Source: Ophiosphaerella korrae (Eukaryota > Ascomycota > Dothideomycetes > Pleosporales > Phaeosphaeriaceae). From it: DNA of 64,000 nt. The notes beneath the pieces were generated by a model. That model saw only the letters and a list, made by a program, of their open reading frames with translations. It was not told the DNA's origin and did not search any database. Below, in pieces: positions 24,093 through 35,975 of this stretch. Numbering within the stretch: position 1 is the first letter of the stretch; the number at the start of each line of letters is the position of its first letter. Made by a program: the position numbers and the translations under genes. The stretch is taken from NCBI GenBank assembly GCA_028456385.1, contig JALNQF010000133.1:1-64000 (forward strand). Reading direction: 5' to 3'.

Positions 24093-24794
24093 CTTTGCGG
24101 AGCAAATTTGTTGCAAGGCTTTCGACTTGATTACAAGGGCGTCACAAACACTTAAATTGCTTCTCAACGCTGACCTACATAGTGTGTCTTCCTGAATACC
24201 GAAGATCTAGCGGTCGCCATGCTTAGCTCGAGGTTGATAGTAGCCGTTGCATATCGCCTGCCTCATACAGCTACACATGCGGGCCGCCAAGACTGGGGTA
24301 GTGCGGGGATTGGGTAAAGAGGTGGTGGGGGGCTGACAGAATTGGCATGGATCTGCTGGGGTTTGTGGTCCCGGGGTGATGTTTGCAATTACCGAGTATT
24401 GTCTCGGATGCTCTTCTAGCTCCTTGTCGGCTACATAGTAGACTCAAACATTGTCTGCTGATGACCGACTCTCGGTCAGTTGAAAGGGTGTTGAAATCAC
24501 CCTCCTTAAATTAACACTATATGCATATGATAGATAAAATACTGCAAGACTATGTACCTGCACGTTTGTACATTACGACTACCTCACTCTTATTTTATTT
24601 TATTTTTTCTGGAAAAGATATACTAGATTGTTTAAGTATCGTTTGGATGATGCTTCTTTAGTGACACAATTCCCATTTTTCAGTTAGCCACAAGGCTGAC
24701 AAAGTGGTTTATTGCTAGCTAGAAACTTTCCTCATTCTGCTCAACAGGGACAGGCGTTTCAAACACTATTCTACTAGCGATTTCTGACATCGAA
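24093..24794. other. Permease promoter region
   Basis: About 700 bp between the permease start and the stop of the upstream minus-strand gene. It contains a TTTTA-rich run near 24590-24610. No gene seen. Confidence 0.55.
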
Positions 24795-27700
24795 TCAACA
24801 TACCGAGACTGTCCATTCCTCAAGTAAAATGTCGACAATGTCTCGATCACTCGCTTCAATCATCATTACATCACCTTTCTCAATTGAACTTGACCTGGGC
24901 TGGGATCTTGAACGTAATCGTCGTCTCTTATCAATTTGTTCATATCGATTAATACTAGACGTATATTCCGAAGCACCCGTCGGGGGTGGAGGCGTTTCTC
25001 CGGGACATGGTCTCCTTTTGCCTACTTGTTGTTCCAACGGAGCAAGAATTCTGGCGCTATTCTCCCCCAGTAGGTCAATATCTAGGCACATAGACTTCAT
25101 TTGATCCGCTGAAGAAGATGCTTCGATGATTGAAAAAAGTTGTGAGCGGGCTCCTATCATTTCTTCATCACGATTCTTTTGTTCTTGATCCAATATCCTT
25201 GCTGTGTGGTTAGATTCTTCTACCTTCGCAGGTGAAAGCAAGCTTAGTTCGCTGGATTCTATTGAACAAAGCTGCTTAGTTGAGCTATTCAGGGCTAAAC
25301 ATCTCATGTTTTTTCTTCGGTACTTTTTCGAAAGCTTTCTCTCGAAGCTAAGAGGGCGCTGATAGAAGCTTGACCTAGCCTGGTTGAGTTGTTCATCGAC
25401 TGGGTAAGGTCTCAGAGTTGGACTGGGCGTGCTTCGAGCAGTTGGCCTAGAATGCTGATACATTTGGGGTTCTCGTGATGCGGGTTTTTGTTGTTCAGAC
25501 AGAGCGTCGTCAATAACCTCCATGGGCGGTTGTGGTGGTGCAGACTCCTCTATACCCAACGATACCTCAGTTCTCCCCAGACTTTTTATCCTGGTAACCC
25601 CTCTTGCCTGAAAGGTCAGAGCGTCAAGTGGACTTCGCATTTCTACTGATTCTAAAGCATTTACAGAGAGATGATCTGAAGTATTCGCGATGTTTTCACT
25701 GCTCACATGCGGTATCGTAGGGTTCGATGGTTGCGATAGGGGTGGAGTTTGTGACTTGGCTTCAGTGGTGTAAGATTGCTGAATTTCAAGCTCAAGTCCG
25801 TGGTCACTATGTGAGGCAAGATTGGCTGTGAATTTCTGGCCTACCAAAAACCCGTAATGACCAAACTCCATTTCCATTTCGGGAACTTCCGAGGAGATTG
25901 ATAGCTCAAATTTTGAGCCAAATGTTGTCGAAAGGAATTCTTCAATCTCTTGATTAACTATCGAACTAGAACTTTCAATGCTTTTACTAATGCGAATTTG
26001 ATGCTGTTCTTTTGTATCCGTGGTTGGCGGTGGTTGGGTACTCATGCTGCTATAGGCAGGGTGATTATTTTCAGATTCTAGCGCAGGCAGACAAGGGCTT
26101 GTTACTGAGCGTGCTTTCGGCCTGAGCGCCTGACCATGGCTAGCTAAAGAGTACTCAGGTGATTGGCCATGATTTATGCCATCATGGTATACGGCCTGAG
26201 GTTGTACAGCCTGATTTTTCATAGCCTCGATTTTGTTCACTTGGGTAACTTGTGGATGACCTTGCTGACTTTGTTCTTGTATGGTCACTAGGGGTGGCGA
26301 TTCTTCGCGAGCAAACATGATGCCATCCTTATCGTGCTCTCCAGTGGACGATTCCCCACGAGAGCCACCGCCATCTGCCCAATCAGAACTATCGCGATTT
26401 CTTTCATGAAGCCCGGGACTAGAGCGTTTTGTATGATGTTCAATAGGACTTGGAGGTTGGCGGCGTTCAAACAATTCCAACACCGCTTCAGCGTGCCTTC
26501 TTTCAGACATAATGTAACCGTCCTGACACATAGCCTGAGCGCTTGATGCTCCAATTGCTAGGCCTGGTGCTAGTGCTGGAGTGGTATCTGCTACGTCATT
26601 CTTGGTAGTTGAGGCCGTAAGTTGGTTCCGATGGCGGATCAAGTGAGGAGATGTTTTACTGTCTATATTAGAAGTACTGGGGCGAGCCATGTCACTGAAA
26701 ACTGATATCCCTGATGTGTGGATCATTACATGTTGCGCTATGGAGGGCGGCAGATCGTTCCATCCATAATACGAGTCACGGACTGACGGAGACGGTGTGA
26801 TGCCGGTAGCCGGAGGTTCCTCTGGTATGGTGCGCATTGTGGGAAGGGTCAAGTTTCTATGAAAATGCCGTTAGCCAAAAGATAAAAACTATGTTTAGAT
26901 AAATGCCACGTCACAATAGATAAAACCCAGTCGCGGAAGATGGTGAGCAAATAAATTTAAGAGTATCAAATAAAGTATCTTGACACAGCGGTAAATTATG
27001 ATATGAAATGAACACATACTTTGAATCACCACGAGAACGATTGTACGAATAGGGACGTCCTATCTGTTCGAATAAAAGCTTGTCGCGAAGAGGAGGTCGT
27101 GGTAGAGGAAGTCTGGGATCAGCCCCAAAGTTTACCTTTTCCGTATTGGGGTTTAGTTTCGGGGAATGTACAGGCGGCCTGTAGCTCTGATACTGTTGCT
27201 GCTGTTGGATTGTTTGTCGCCGTGGTTCGTGGTGTTTGGGTCTGTGGAGTGACGGATTCGCTTGGACACCACCCAGCTTAACCATGACACGTCTTAGGCC
27301 TCGTGGTGCTTTAGGTGGTGCTGAGTTTGTAGTATTGTATATTGTGTCGTTTTCTTTTTTTGAGTATGAAGCTAAGGGGTTGAGTTTTATATCTCCAAGT
27401 TTGGCCGGAATACCGATGTGATGGTCGTTGTCAGAGGTCTTGATGGAGGAAGCATCGCCGTAGCCCGAACCAATATTGAACATTGGATGATCATAATTGT
27501 AGCGAATCAGTGGAGAAAAACTCGGTGCGGATCCCCTGTCTATGCTACATGAAGGAAATGGTGTTTTTTTGGTCTCTAGGCAAGGGTGGTTTGGGTAATA
27601 TAGTGGCGATTTCTCCAGATAGGATGGCGCAGATTTGCAAGCGTAGTGCTCCATATTCGGCATCGTTTCTTCAGTAGGCGCTGCAGCTATCTGAGGAGGA

Positions 27701-28717
27701 ATATTCACACTTGACTCCCATCCATCACAAAAGCGTCAATACATTTTGTGAATACGTCTTCTACTATGTGAGCCGCTCTTACTGCCAGCTTCGAGGCTTT
27801 TCTGTAGCAAGGCAATGCGTTTCAGTAGTTTCTGGACGTGTTTTGTGGCTTTGGAAAGCTCCTCCAATGACAAGTACTCGTCTTCTCCATCGGTCATAGC
27901 TGCATCGCTGCCAGATGTTTCAGAATCATCTGCCGCCATGAGATCAATCGTGAGAAAATTGGTATTTGTTGGGACATTTGCATCATCTGTAGTTGATTTC
28001 TTCGCTTCTGGGCCAGCAAACATGGGTCCCAACGTGGATACTCGAGTAGGAACGTTTGAGCCCTGTAGGGTTTCTTCATCGTCAAGTGTAGGCTTGTTCA
28101 ATTTGGTTTCCAGTGCCTGTAAGCATTTGAGCGAATCTTGTTGTCGTCGATGGAGTTCTCGGATCTTTTGTCGCTCTTGTTCGAGCGCGTGCTTCTCCAA
28201 CCGTCTGCGGATTTTGTGAGTACGTACATATCTGCTTATAATGTAGAACATTTATACCCTCGAGCCTGCCCCTGCGCCAACTGCAGGACATGCAGCAACA
28301 ACACCAGGCTATTCTTCAAACTCTCTAGCCTTCTCCTGTGAAGCTCAACTCTCTGCTCCTTCAAAGGCCAAGCTAACTTCCCAACCATACTCAAACCCTT
28401 TTTCCCATCCTTTTTCAATTTTCTTCTTTGGTCCACAAGCTCCGAGATATCTTCAAACACGGCGTCGCACCGCTTGATGATATTATTAGCTCATGGATCG
28501 CCTTTTTCGGCACCAGCGATTTCACATCTTCCATTTTAAACACTTTGCCGATACATTCAAGCGCATTGGATGTTAGTTCGACGTCGCCTGCAATACCCGT
28601 GATGTCGTGATCTGCACGCGCGGCTGAGCTGGTACAGTGGCGCAGCGTGGTCGAGAGCTTAGCACCCGCACCCGCAATCTGTAGGATACTGGCCACAAGG
28701 CTAACGACCTCTGCCAT
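24795..28717 (-). pseudogene. Damaged gene with STAND-type fungal N-terminal domain
   Basis: From the ATG at 28717 the protein begins MAEVVSLVASILQIAGAGAK, the helical N-terminal domain found in many fungal STAND/NACHT-type and related signalling proteins. The frame is then lost at about 28490: codons up to AIHE are in one frame, while the continuation NNIIKRCDAVFEDISELVDQ is in the next, as if one G were missing. After a normal intron (near 28202-28248) the frame runs to a TGA at 27736-27738, directly followed in the same frame by RFCDGWESSVNIPPQIAAAP. It then continues through a 164-nt-class intron (about 26857-27020) into a ~680-residue low-complexity, Ser/Pro/Gln-rich region that ends EEWTVSVC at 24795. 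Alternatives: a 41-nt intron could bypass the frameshift and a 33-nt one the stop, but both are shorter than usual here and would remove helix sequence. Sequencing error is possible. Confidence 0.65.
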
Positions 28718-28923
28718 CGAAGTTGTCACGTTGCACACATCAAGAAGAGTACACGTGATGGAAAACAAAATGCACTGTACTGCGACGGGAGCAAGCAGAC
28801 TAAAAGGCCGCAGTAAGGAGGGGTGTGGCGTCAGCTGTGGCGTTAGCTGCGGGCGCCCGATGTCATGCTTGCAACACCATATATTAAAAATGCTAGAACA
28901 AGACAATCACTATAAACATACTT

Positions 28924-30399
28924 CTATAGCCTTGCTCCCACCGTCTGGCCGGTTCGTACTTGCGACTCCTGCTGCGAGACCTTCGGCTGCAACGCGTTCT
29001 CAAAAATCTGCATAAACCGGCAAACATCCTCAAAGGTATTGTACAACGGCGCAGGCGCGACACGAATGATGCCCGGTTTCCGCTTATCGCAAATCACGCT
29101 GTTTGCCTCAAGTGCTGCACTGACATCTTCCATGAGGTCTTCTTGGAGCAGGACGCTTAGCTGTGCGCCGCGGAACCTGGGGTCCGAGGGAGTTATGACC
29201 TGGAAGGGAAAGCTGCCGTCTTTGATGTTTCTAGATGCAATCTGGGCGAGGAGATGCTCTGCGTAGGCGGTCAAGAGCAGCGAGCGCGATCGCAGGTCTG
29301 CCATTGATGTCTTTTGGAATACGCTGAGGGAGCCCGCCAAGCAGGCAAGGTCTACGATTGACGGATTCGAGCACTGGAAGCCTTGAGCGCCTGGTGTGGG
29401 CTTGAAGTTATTGTCCATGAGGAATCGAGAGGTCTTCTCATGGCCGTACCACCCCTTTAGCCCTACATTGTGGCCGTTATCGCCATGTTTTGAATGTACG
29501 AATGCACCGGCAACGGCACCTGCACCCGTGTTCATATACTTGTAAGTACACCAGCATGCAAAGTCTACTTCCCAGTCGTGTAGTTTCAGCTCAACATTTC
29601 CAGCGGCGTGCGCAAGATCCCATCCAATTGTAATGCCATGGTTATGCGCGTGTGCTGTAATAGTTGGGATATCGAGTAATTGACCACTGTAATACTGGAT
29701 GCCTGGAAGCATGATCAAAGCAAGCTCATCTGCTTCTTGATCAATAAGGTTGAGAATATTCTGAGTGGTCATAAGATAACCGTCATCCGGCTTAACGAGT
29801 ACCATTGACTTTTTGGGATCTAGACCATGCCATTCTATTTGCGACTCAATGGCATACCAATCGCTAGGAAACGGCCGCCATTCGCACATAATTTTATGCT
29901 TTTTCTGCGTGGGCTTATAGAAAGCAGCCATCATAAGGTGCAGATTGATTGTCAAAGTATTCATGGCGACAATTTCAGACGGCGATGCACCAACGATGTC
30001 GGACATCCTCTTCGAACACTCGCCGGCCAAGTCTTGGTAGGGTGTGAGTGGTGAATCGGCAAGAGTTGCAAAGTGACCTCCTACGGCAATAGACCCCCAT
30101 GTCTTGAGATAGGCATTTAGATATTCGCTCACCGCTTTGGGCTGAAGACCAAGAGAATTGCCGCAGAAGTATATGCTTTCGTCCTCTGTGCTTGAAGCTT
30201 TAGTTGCGGTGCTAGCGTCGTCGGTAAGAGTCTTCCTTTTGAGTTGAGCTTTCGTTGGAACGATAAAGTTCTGTCGTAATGTTGCTGGAAAGCCAGTGTG
30301 ATTGTCTAAAGATTGTGCAAATTCCAAGTTGTGGGCGTTCGCTGGCCACTCAGGCTTCTGCCCTTGGTGTAAATTGTTGATTGCGGATGTGACATCCAT
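28924..30399 (-). CDS. BNA5: Kynureninase
   Basis: Single exon, 491 residues, start at the ATG at 30399 (MDVTSAINNLHQGQ); the reading frame extends upstream only through a TTG. PLP-dependent fold-type I enzyme that splits 3-hydroxykynurenine (or kynurenine) to 3-hydroxyanthranilate and alanine in the cytosolic de novo NAD+ pathway. Visible motifs: IYFCGNSLGLQPKAV near residue 75, SEIVAMNTLTINLHLMM, EWRPFPSDWYAIESQ, GWDLAHAAGNVELKLHDW with the PLP-binding aspartate, and TYKYMNTGAGA with the Schiff-base lysine; C-terminal RVAPAPLYNTFEDV. Length is usual for fungal Bna5. It is divergent to the dioxygenase gene that opens the same pathway. Confidence 0.97.
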   Translation of the reverse strand: MDVTSAINNLHQGQKPEWPANAHNLEFAQSLDNHTGFPATLRQNFIVPTKAQLKRKTLTDDASTATKASSTEDESIYFCGNSLGLQPKAVSEYLNAYLKTWGSIAVGGHFATLADSPLTPYQDLAGECSKRMSDIVGASPSEIVAMNTLTINLHLMMAAFYKPTQKKHKIMCEWRPFPSDWYAIESQIEWHGLDPKKSMVLVKPDDGYLMTTQNILNLIDQEADELALIMLPGIQYYSGQLLDIPTITAHAHNHGITIGWDLAHAAGNVELKLHDWEVDFACWCTYKYMNTGAGAVAGAFVHSKHGDNGHNVGLKGWYGHEKTSRFLMDNNFKPTPGAQGFQCSNPSIVDLACLAGSLSVFQKTSMADLRSRSLLLTAYAEHLLAQIASRNIKDGSFPFQVITPSDPRFRGAQLSVLLQEDLMEDVSAALEANSVICDKRKPGIIRVAPAPLYNTFEDVCRFMQIFENALQPKVSQQESQVRTGQTVGARL

Positions 30400-30800
30400 T
30401 GTTCTTGCTGTGTAGTGACGAATAATGTATGAATTGCCCAAACAGTTAATTGATAAAGATCTGGGGAAATCAAGGTTTTACCTTAGCATATATAGTACGG
30501 TTACGTTTCATCGGATATGCATTCCGTCTACGTCAGGTTCTCATCGGGCGTCCAAAGACTCAGCGCTAATGCAGGGCCCAGTCTTAGATAATCTTTTAGC
30601 GTCCGTTCCGACGCCCTGCTCTTCCGTTCCGTCAAAATATACGTAACTCACCGGCATTTCACGATATCAAGCTTGGTCTAGAAACGTAAGCAGGGTCACA
30701 ATGTGCTAGTGGAATAAATGCGGTGTTCGCCGCTGTGGTGGAGGATGCAACCTCCAGGAAGCATCTTTTCTGGTTCCATCATTCACAAACTTCTTCCATC
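30400..30800. promoter_or_regulatory. Shared divergent promoter of kynureninase and IDO
   Basis: 401 bp separate the two start codons. A TATATAGTA box near 30488-30496 could serve one side. No known operator was identified. The arrangement suggests co-regulation of both tryptophan-degradation genes. Confidence 0.6.
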
Positions 30801-32109
30801 ATGAGTCCTCATAGGATCAACATTCTTCCTTCTGCAGCAGCTCTGCCGTCATATGGCATTTCAGAGAACGGCTTCCTGCCTGCTGAGACGCCTTTGAGTC
30901 GGCTACCACATGGCTACTATCGGCCATGGGAGAGCATCATCGAAGTGCTTCCAATGTTGATCGAGGCACAAACTACACGACAGCATATCGATCAGCTACC
31001 CATTCTCAACACTGGCCACTTACAGAGCGAAGCTGAGTGGCAGAGAGCCTACTCAATATTGGCTGTCCTCAGTCAAGGCTACATCTGGACAGGCCCAGAG
31101 CCATCAGAGGTAAGCCTCGATCCGACATCAGTGACAGGATCGTGCTAACTTCTAATAGCGACTTCCCCCAGCAATTACTGTCCCATTTCTTGAGATCGCC
31201 AAACATCTCGAAGTGCACCCTATTGCAACGTATGCAGCTCTGAACCTGTGGAACTGGAGGCCACTTCAGGAGGACATGGACCTTACCAAACCAGACAACC
31301 TTGTGGCACTTCATACAGCATCCGGCAGCGATGACGAATCATGGTTCTTCATCATCTCAAATGCAATGGAGGCAAGAGCTGGACCAATGATAGAGATGAT
31401 GCTAGCTGCTATAGAGGCAGTAAATCTTGGTGATACGACGACAGTTGTCAAGTCCTTGGAGTACTTCAAATTAAGCATCAATGATATCGGCACACTCCTG
31501 GAACGCATGGACGAACGATGTAACCCTCAAGTGTTCTACCATGAGATACGACCTTTCCTAGCAGGTAGCATGAGCATGGAAGCTGCTGGCTTGCCCAATG
31601 GAGTCTTTTACGACGAGGGAGAAGGGAAAGGTTCCTGGCGGAAGTATCGCGGCGGAAGTAACGGCCAAAGCTCCTTGCTGCAGTTCTGCGATGCTGTCCT
31701 ATCGGTCAATCATTCTAGGTGCAGCGGCTTCCATGCAGAGATGCGCCAATACATGCCGGGTCCCCATGCGAGGTTCCTCAACGATGTGGAAGAGATTGCG
31801 AATATACGCAGCTATGTCGACAGCAACCGAAAAGACACTCAGCTACTTCTTGCATTCAACGAAGCAGTCACGGCTCTGAGTCAATTTCGTGACAAGCACA
31901 TTGCTCTGGTTACGCGGTACATCATTATACCTAGCCGAATGGGCAAGCCAGCTAACGCAATCACACGAAGAGACATTGCATCTGCCTCAACTAGGATGGC
32001 GTCAGAGAAGCCACAAACGCAAGAACTGGTGGGCACTGGAGGAACTAAGCTGATACCGTTCTTGAGAACATCCAGAGATGAGACTAGCGAGACTGCCGTA
32101 GCGTCTTGA
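30801..32109 (+). CDS. BNA2: Indoleamine 2,3-dioxygenase
   Basis: Two exons, 30801-31109 and 31159-32109 (49-nt intron, phase 0), encode 419 residues. Heme dioxygenase that converts L-tryptophan to N-formylkynurenine, first step of the kynurenine/NAD+ route. Both IDO signatures are present: GGSNGQSSLLQFCD and RQYMPGPHARFL with the proximal heme-ligand histidine. The N-terminal small domain and the SWFFIISNAMEARAGPMI core are also typical. The first signature has Asn where Ala/Gly is more common. Fungi often have several IDO paralogues; which class this is would need a tree. It shares a promoter with kynureninase and converges on a Zn2Cys6 factor with a 50-bp gap. Confidence 0.96.
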
Positions 32110-32159
32110 ACGCCTGCATGCAGGGTCTATCTCCTCATGTGACAGAGCAGGGTATATAG

Positions 32160-34464
32160 TCACTGTCCGAAACTGCTTCCCATTTGTTGATCATAGATTG
32201 GAAACAATGGAATATCGGCCACAGTCGCGCCGTCGAGATTATGCGTTCCTGGTTGGAGAAAGCCTTGTAGACCTCGATCATTCTCGTCAGACCATGGCAA
32301 GGCAAAGAAGTCGGCATCGCAGATAGTCCAGTCCAAGGGTGCCGCAGTCAGAACATCATCGTGGGTGGGAGCTTGCGATGTTGTCGACTCGTACGGATGT
32401 TGTAATTGGGTTGCATCATCTGCTGGCCCCGGCATTTGAGTACTAGATAGGGCAGGTAACAACCCGAAGAGATCTGAAGAAGCTTGTTTTCGCTCCAACC
32501 GTTGTTGCATTTCTCTCTTCTTGACGTGAGCAATCGTGATCTTGAGCAGTGATCGTATGATTACGGAATATTGACGTGCATGGGGATCTGTCTTGCCAAA
32601 GTAGTCTAGGCAGCGTATTGAGGACTCACAGCTCTCTTCAAACACTAGTCCTGATCTACCAAGAATGCCAACAGCCAATACGAGGGCAGCGGTGAATAGC
32701 CATGGTCTACTGCGAGTCAATACACAGCGCTAAATGCATGCATACTCAACTTACACTATTAACGGCATTCGTCTCGGTATTGTGTTTGTATGTATCACGG
32801 CCTGCAGGGTCTCTACGAATGATGCAGCGCCGTCAAGGGCAGCATCTGCGTATTTTCGTTTTTCTCGATGATCAATTTGCGTACCTCTACCTCTTGAAGA
32901 TGCTCCTGGATGTTCATGGTGTTCATATATCTCGTAGATGAGAAACGGTCTCGTCAATAGCATGATGCCATAGTAATAAGAACACAGTGTAGAGCAGGCA
33001 CCAATGGCCATGCTGCGTGATACACCAGCTCTGCCTGGGTTAACGGTGAGTTCTGTCAGAGTCCGTAGCCAACTCGAAGCCCAGCCTTTCAGTTGTCGCG
33101 ACACGTAATCGGCAATACGAATGGATATTCGTTTGCGAGAGTACACTTCGACCACGACCCGCTCGATGATCATGAAGATCTGCACGCTAGGGTCCAGCAT
33201 GTTGAAACCTGCTCCGTTGTGGATCTCGGCGACGTTGCATTTGACTGTACAATCCACGTCTGAAGTAGATGGTGGTCGGCCGAGCACATTGCTGATCAAC
33301 ATGTCCACAACACGAAGACTCTTCCAAATGCGGTCCCTCATCGCTCTTACGGGCGGCCCAAAGGAAGCATTTACCTCGGTCCGATGGATCCCAATGGCGT
33401 AGGCGGTGCGCGCTGCTAAAGCTGAGAAGATAATCAGTACGAAATACAATACACATCGCCTTTGGAGAATTGTAACTTACAAAAGTACAAGTAAGCACCG
33501 TTAGGTTGAAAAGCTCTCAGCATGAAGACCGCTACTAGAGTGAACCCCTGAACAGTAGCAACGTTCATACTATTACACATATTTTTCAGCAGCAAATCTC
33601 GAGCACGATCAAACCACGCCTCAGACTTATCCTCTTCAGACTCCTGGGCTCCAATGGAGAGCACCAGAAAGGAGACAGCAGCCGCAGCATCATCAGTATG
33701 GCTCGTAAGACCCGATGCCCAAATCTTCATCTCCTTCAACAAGTCTTCGACATCGAACAGATCCACAAGGCCACTCGTAGCCACGCCGTACTCCTGGACC
33801 AGAGCCTGGACTTCGTGCGGACTCACAGGAAGCCCCTGTCTACGATCTTGAAATGGTTCCGGACGCGCAACCTCAATGATAGAATCACGTGCAGCATTCA
33901 CAGCGAAGCCCTCCGAATCTACTTCTGACGAGATAAGATGGCGGACTGTTTGCAGGAACGATAGCGGCGCGCAGTCACCAATGAAGATGACCTTGCCCTG
34001 CGCGTCTCGAAGAATGCGACCTTCCAATGGCACAACAGTGTCGCCTTGGTGGTCGACCCTACTGGCAGTCGGAGACATTGACGTTTCGTTCTCAGCAGCT
34101 TCGAGTATCGCGGGCTGATGCATATTCTCTTCACTCTGCGCCCTACTCCGCGGCGCGCTGTGACGATGCACGGGATTCGGAGTATTAACAGCAGGCAGGA
34201 TTTGGCCTCGCTCCTTCGCTGCAGTGAACTGGCATGTTTCCGCGCGATTTTTCTTCTTGCAGTAGGCACACGGTTTTTCCTGGCGCCGAGTCAGTTTGTT
34301 CCGACGCAGCGATTGACGGATGTGTAAGGACGTCGGACGCGCTGCACACCGCTGCGATATAAGTTCGTACGTACGCCATCACACTTCACCTTGCGCTTCT
34401 TGCACAAATCGCAGGCGGCCGTCACACGCTCCAGTCTCCTTCTCTTATCGGGCCGACTCGCCAT
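32160..34464 (-). CDS. Zn2Cys6 transcription factor
   Basis: Starts at ATG 34464 (MASRPDKRRRLERVTAACD). The zinc cluster is split by a 95-nt intron (34280-34374): CDLCKKRKVKCDG, then EKPCAYCKKKNRAETC, giving CX2CX6CX5CX2CX8C. The middle has the fungal_trans features (LILRDAQGK..., FTLVAVFMLRAFQPNGAYLY, AARTAYAIGIHR, RIWKSLRVVDMLISNVLGRPPS), and the C-terminus after about residue 560 holds a likely acidic/aromatic activation region (DWTICDADFFALPWSDENDRG). Further introns lie near 33421-33478 and 32705-32757. A nuclear DNA-binding regulator is expected. Its position beside kynureninase and IDO makes it a candidate local regulator, which is an inference from neighbourhood only. Confidence 0.9.
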
Positions 34465-35318
34465 GTCGTCGCAGGTTGCAGTGTCGGATCGGAAGAAGAG
34501 ACAGAAAAAGAGACGGAAGACAAGAAAACCGCATGGACACATGACAATCACGTCCCACCCGTGACCAGGCTTGGCACAGACCGCTCAGCTGGCGGCGAAT
34601 AACGGCGGCACTCTATCGGCAACACTTGCCTCGTGCTCGGGAACATGCCTCTCAATCCACAAAAGGATATCGGCATGCCCAGGGTGGTTCGCCGCCGAAG
34701 GTGTCTCCAAGCCGCCGTTATTACGCCGCTGCAATCGACAGCAAGTCGACAACTGTCAAAGAGAGGAAGGTTGACGGCGTGGATCTTCGGATTCGGCTGA
34801 ATCAGGCACTGGTATGCCAGGGGTTGGGTGGGACAACAATGCATGTTTCGTAGCACAAAGAATATATATTGTGCAACCACCAGCCCACTCTTTTTCAAAG
34901 GGGTGGCCCGGTGATATGATGGCCTGGCGGAGTATGGAAGTAGTGGAGAGAAACGCATGGCGATGGGAATCGGGCAGTAAGTTGAGACTACAACTGCCAG
35001 CACTCAACACGGTCAAACTACCTTATGCGTCGGCGAAACTTGCTTTTGGAAAATGACTAATCAGGATCATTACCATTTCGTTCTTTCACGTGCTTTCTCA
35101 TCTTCCCCGTACCTCGTTTCTTCGCAACACAAGCTCCACTCTTACATCAAGCACGCTCCACACCCCGACCGGCTATACACTTGTACGCCCGTGTCCACCT
35201 CGCATTCTCATTCCCATTCTCATTCCGTCACTCCACTCCACTCCACTCCACTCCAGCTCGCAATCGCCCCCACCCCTCCTCCCTTTCTACACACACACAC
35301 ACACACATCCGCCCTCCC
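34465..35318. other. Intergenic region with (AC)n microsatellite
   Basis: Promoter of the Zn2Cys6 factor plus the 3' region of the ABM gene. It contains CCACT repeats near 35231-35252 and an (AC)n run at about 35289-35307. Reading frames here have no protein character. Confidence 0.6.
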
Positions 35319-35672
35319 CTACACCATCTCCTCAAACCTCCTCAAATCCATTTCCCCCTCCAACAACGGCAAAACATACAGGTCAAACGTCTTCCAATAC
35401 GGATTCTCAAGATGGTACTTTTGACTCTGCATAGGCGTTAGCCCCCTCTCTTTTTCCATTTGCTCTTCCCTACCCAAACTCACCCCCTCATTCTCATACC
35501 TCTCCACAATCGTAAATCGCCTCTCATCCTTGACATCCTGCATAACGAACCACGATAACGTCTCTTTATCTTTTGAATAAACCTCACTCGCTTCGATGAG
35601 CTTGGCCTTGAGCGCGGCAATGGCGTCGGGCGACGGCTTGGCGACGAGGTGGACGACGATGGTGTAGACCAT
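35319..35672 (-). CDS. Antibiotic-biosynthesis-monooxygenase (ABM) domain protein
   Basis: Single exon, 117 residues, from ATG 35672: MVYTIVVHLVAKPSPDAIAA. The ferredoxin-like ABM pattern is visible: a first strand, then helix (LKAKLIEASEVYSKDKETL), the second strand SWFVMQDVKDERRFTIVERYE, and the C-terminal helix-strand YWKTFDLYVLPLLEG. Members are small dimeric enzymes or binding proteins (quinol monooxygenase-like). A longer in-frame extension to 35918 exists but looks non-coding. Function in this organism unknown. Confidence 0.8.
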   Translation of the reverse strand: MVYTIVVHLVAKPSPDAIAALKAKLIEASEVYSKDKETLSWFVMQDVKDERRFTIVERYENEGVSLGREEQMEKERGLTPMQSQKYHLENPYWKTFDLYVLPLLEGEMDLRRFEEMV

Positions 35673-35975
35673 TTTGGCTTGTAGGTTGGTGAAGAAGGGT
35701 CGGACGTTGAATGTTGAATGTTTGATGGGATGTAATGTGACGTAGCGCACCCCGCACCGGAGCACCGTCCGTACACGATTGGAGAAAGTCCTATCACTTA
35801 TACCCAATGCGTAGTTCAGAAATACATGATTGCTATAAGCGGCGATACCTCCCAATACCACCTCCATAACAACATCATACCAGGCATGAAGCCAGCTTGT
35901 CCAAAAAAAAACCCCCACCTGTCGTTGTTGAAAACAATAATCTACAAAATTACCTCTTCCCTCTGCACTTCCTCT

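Noticed and set aside
35288..35310. (AC)n run as a functional element
   Set aside because: A simple microsatellite in the 3' region of the ABM gene; no structure beyond the dinucleotide.
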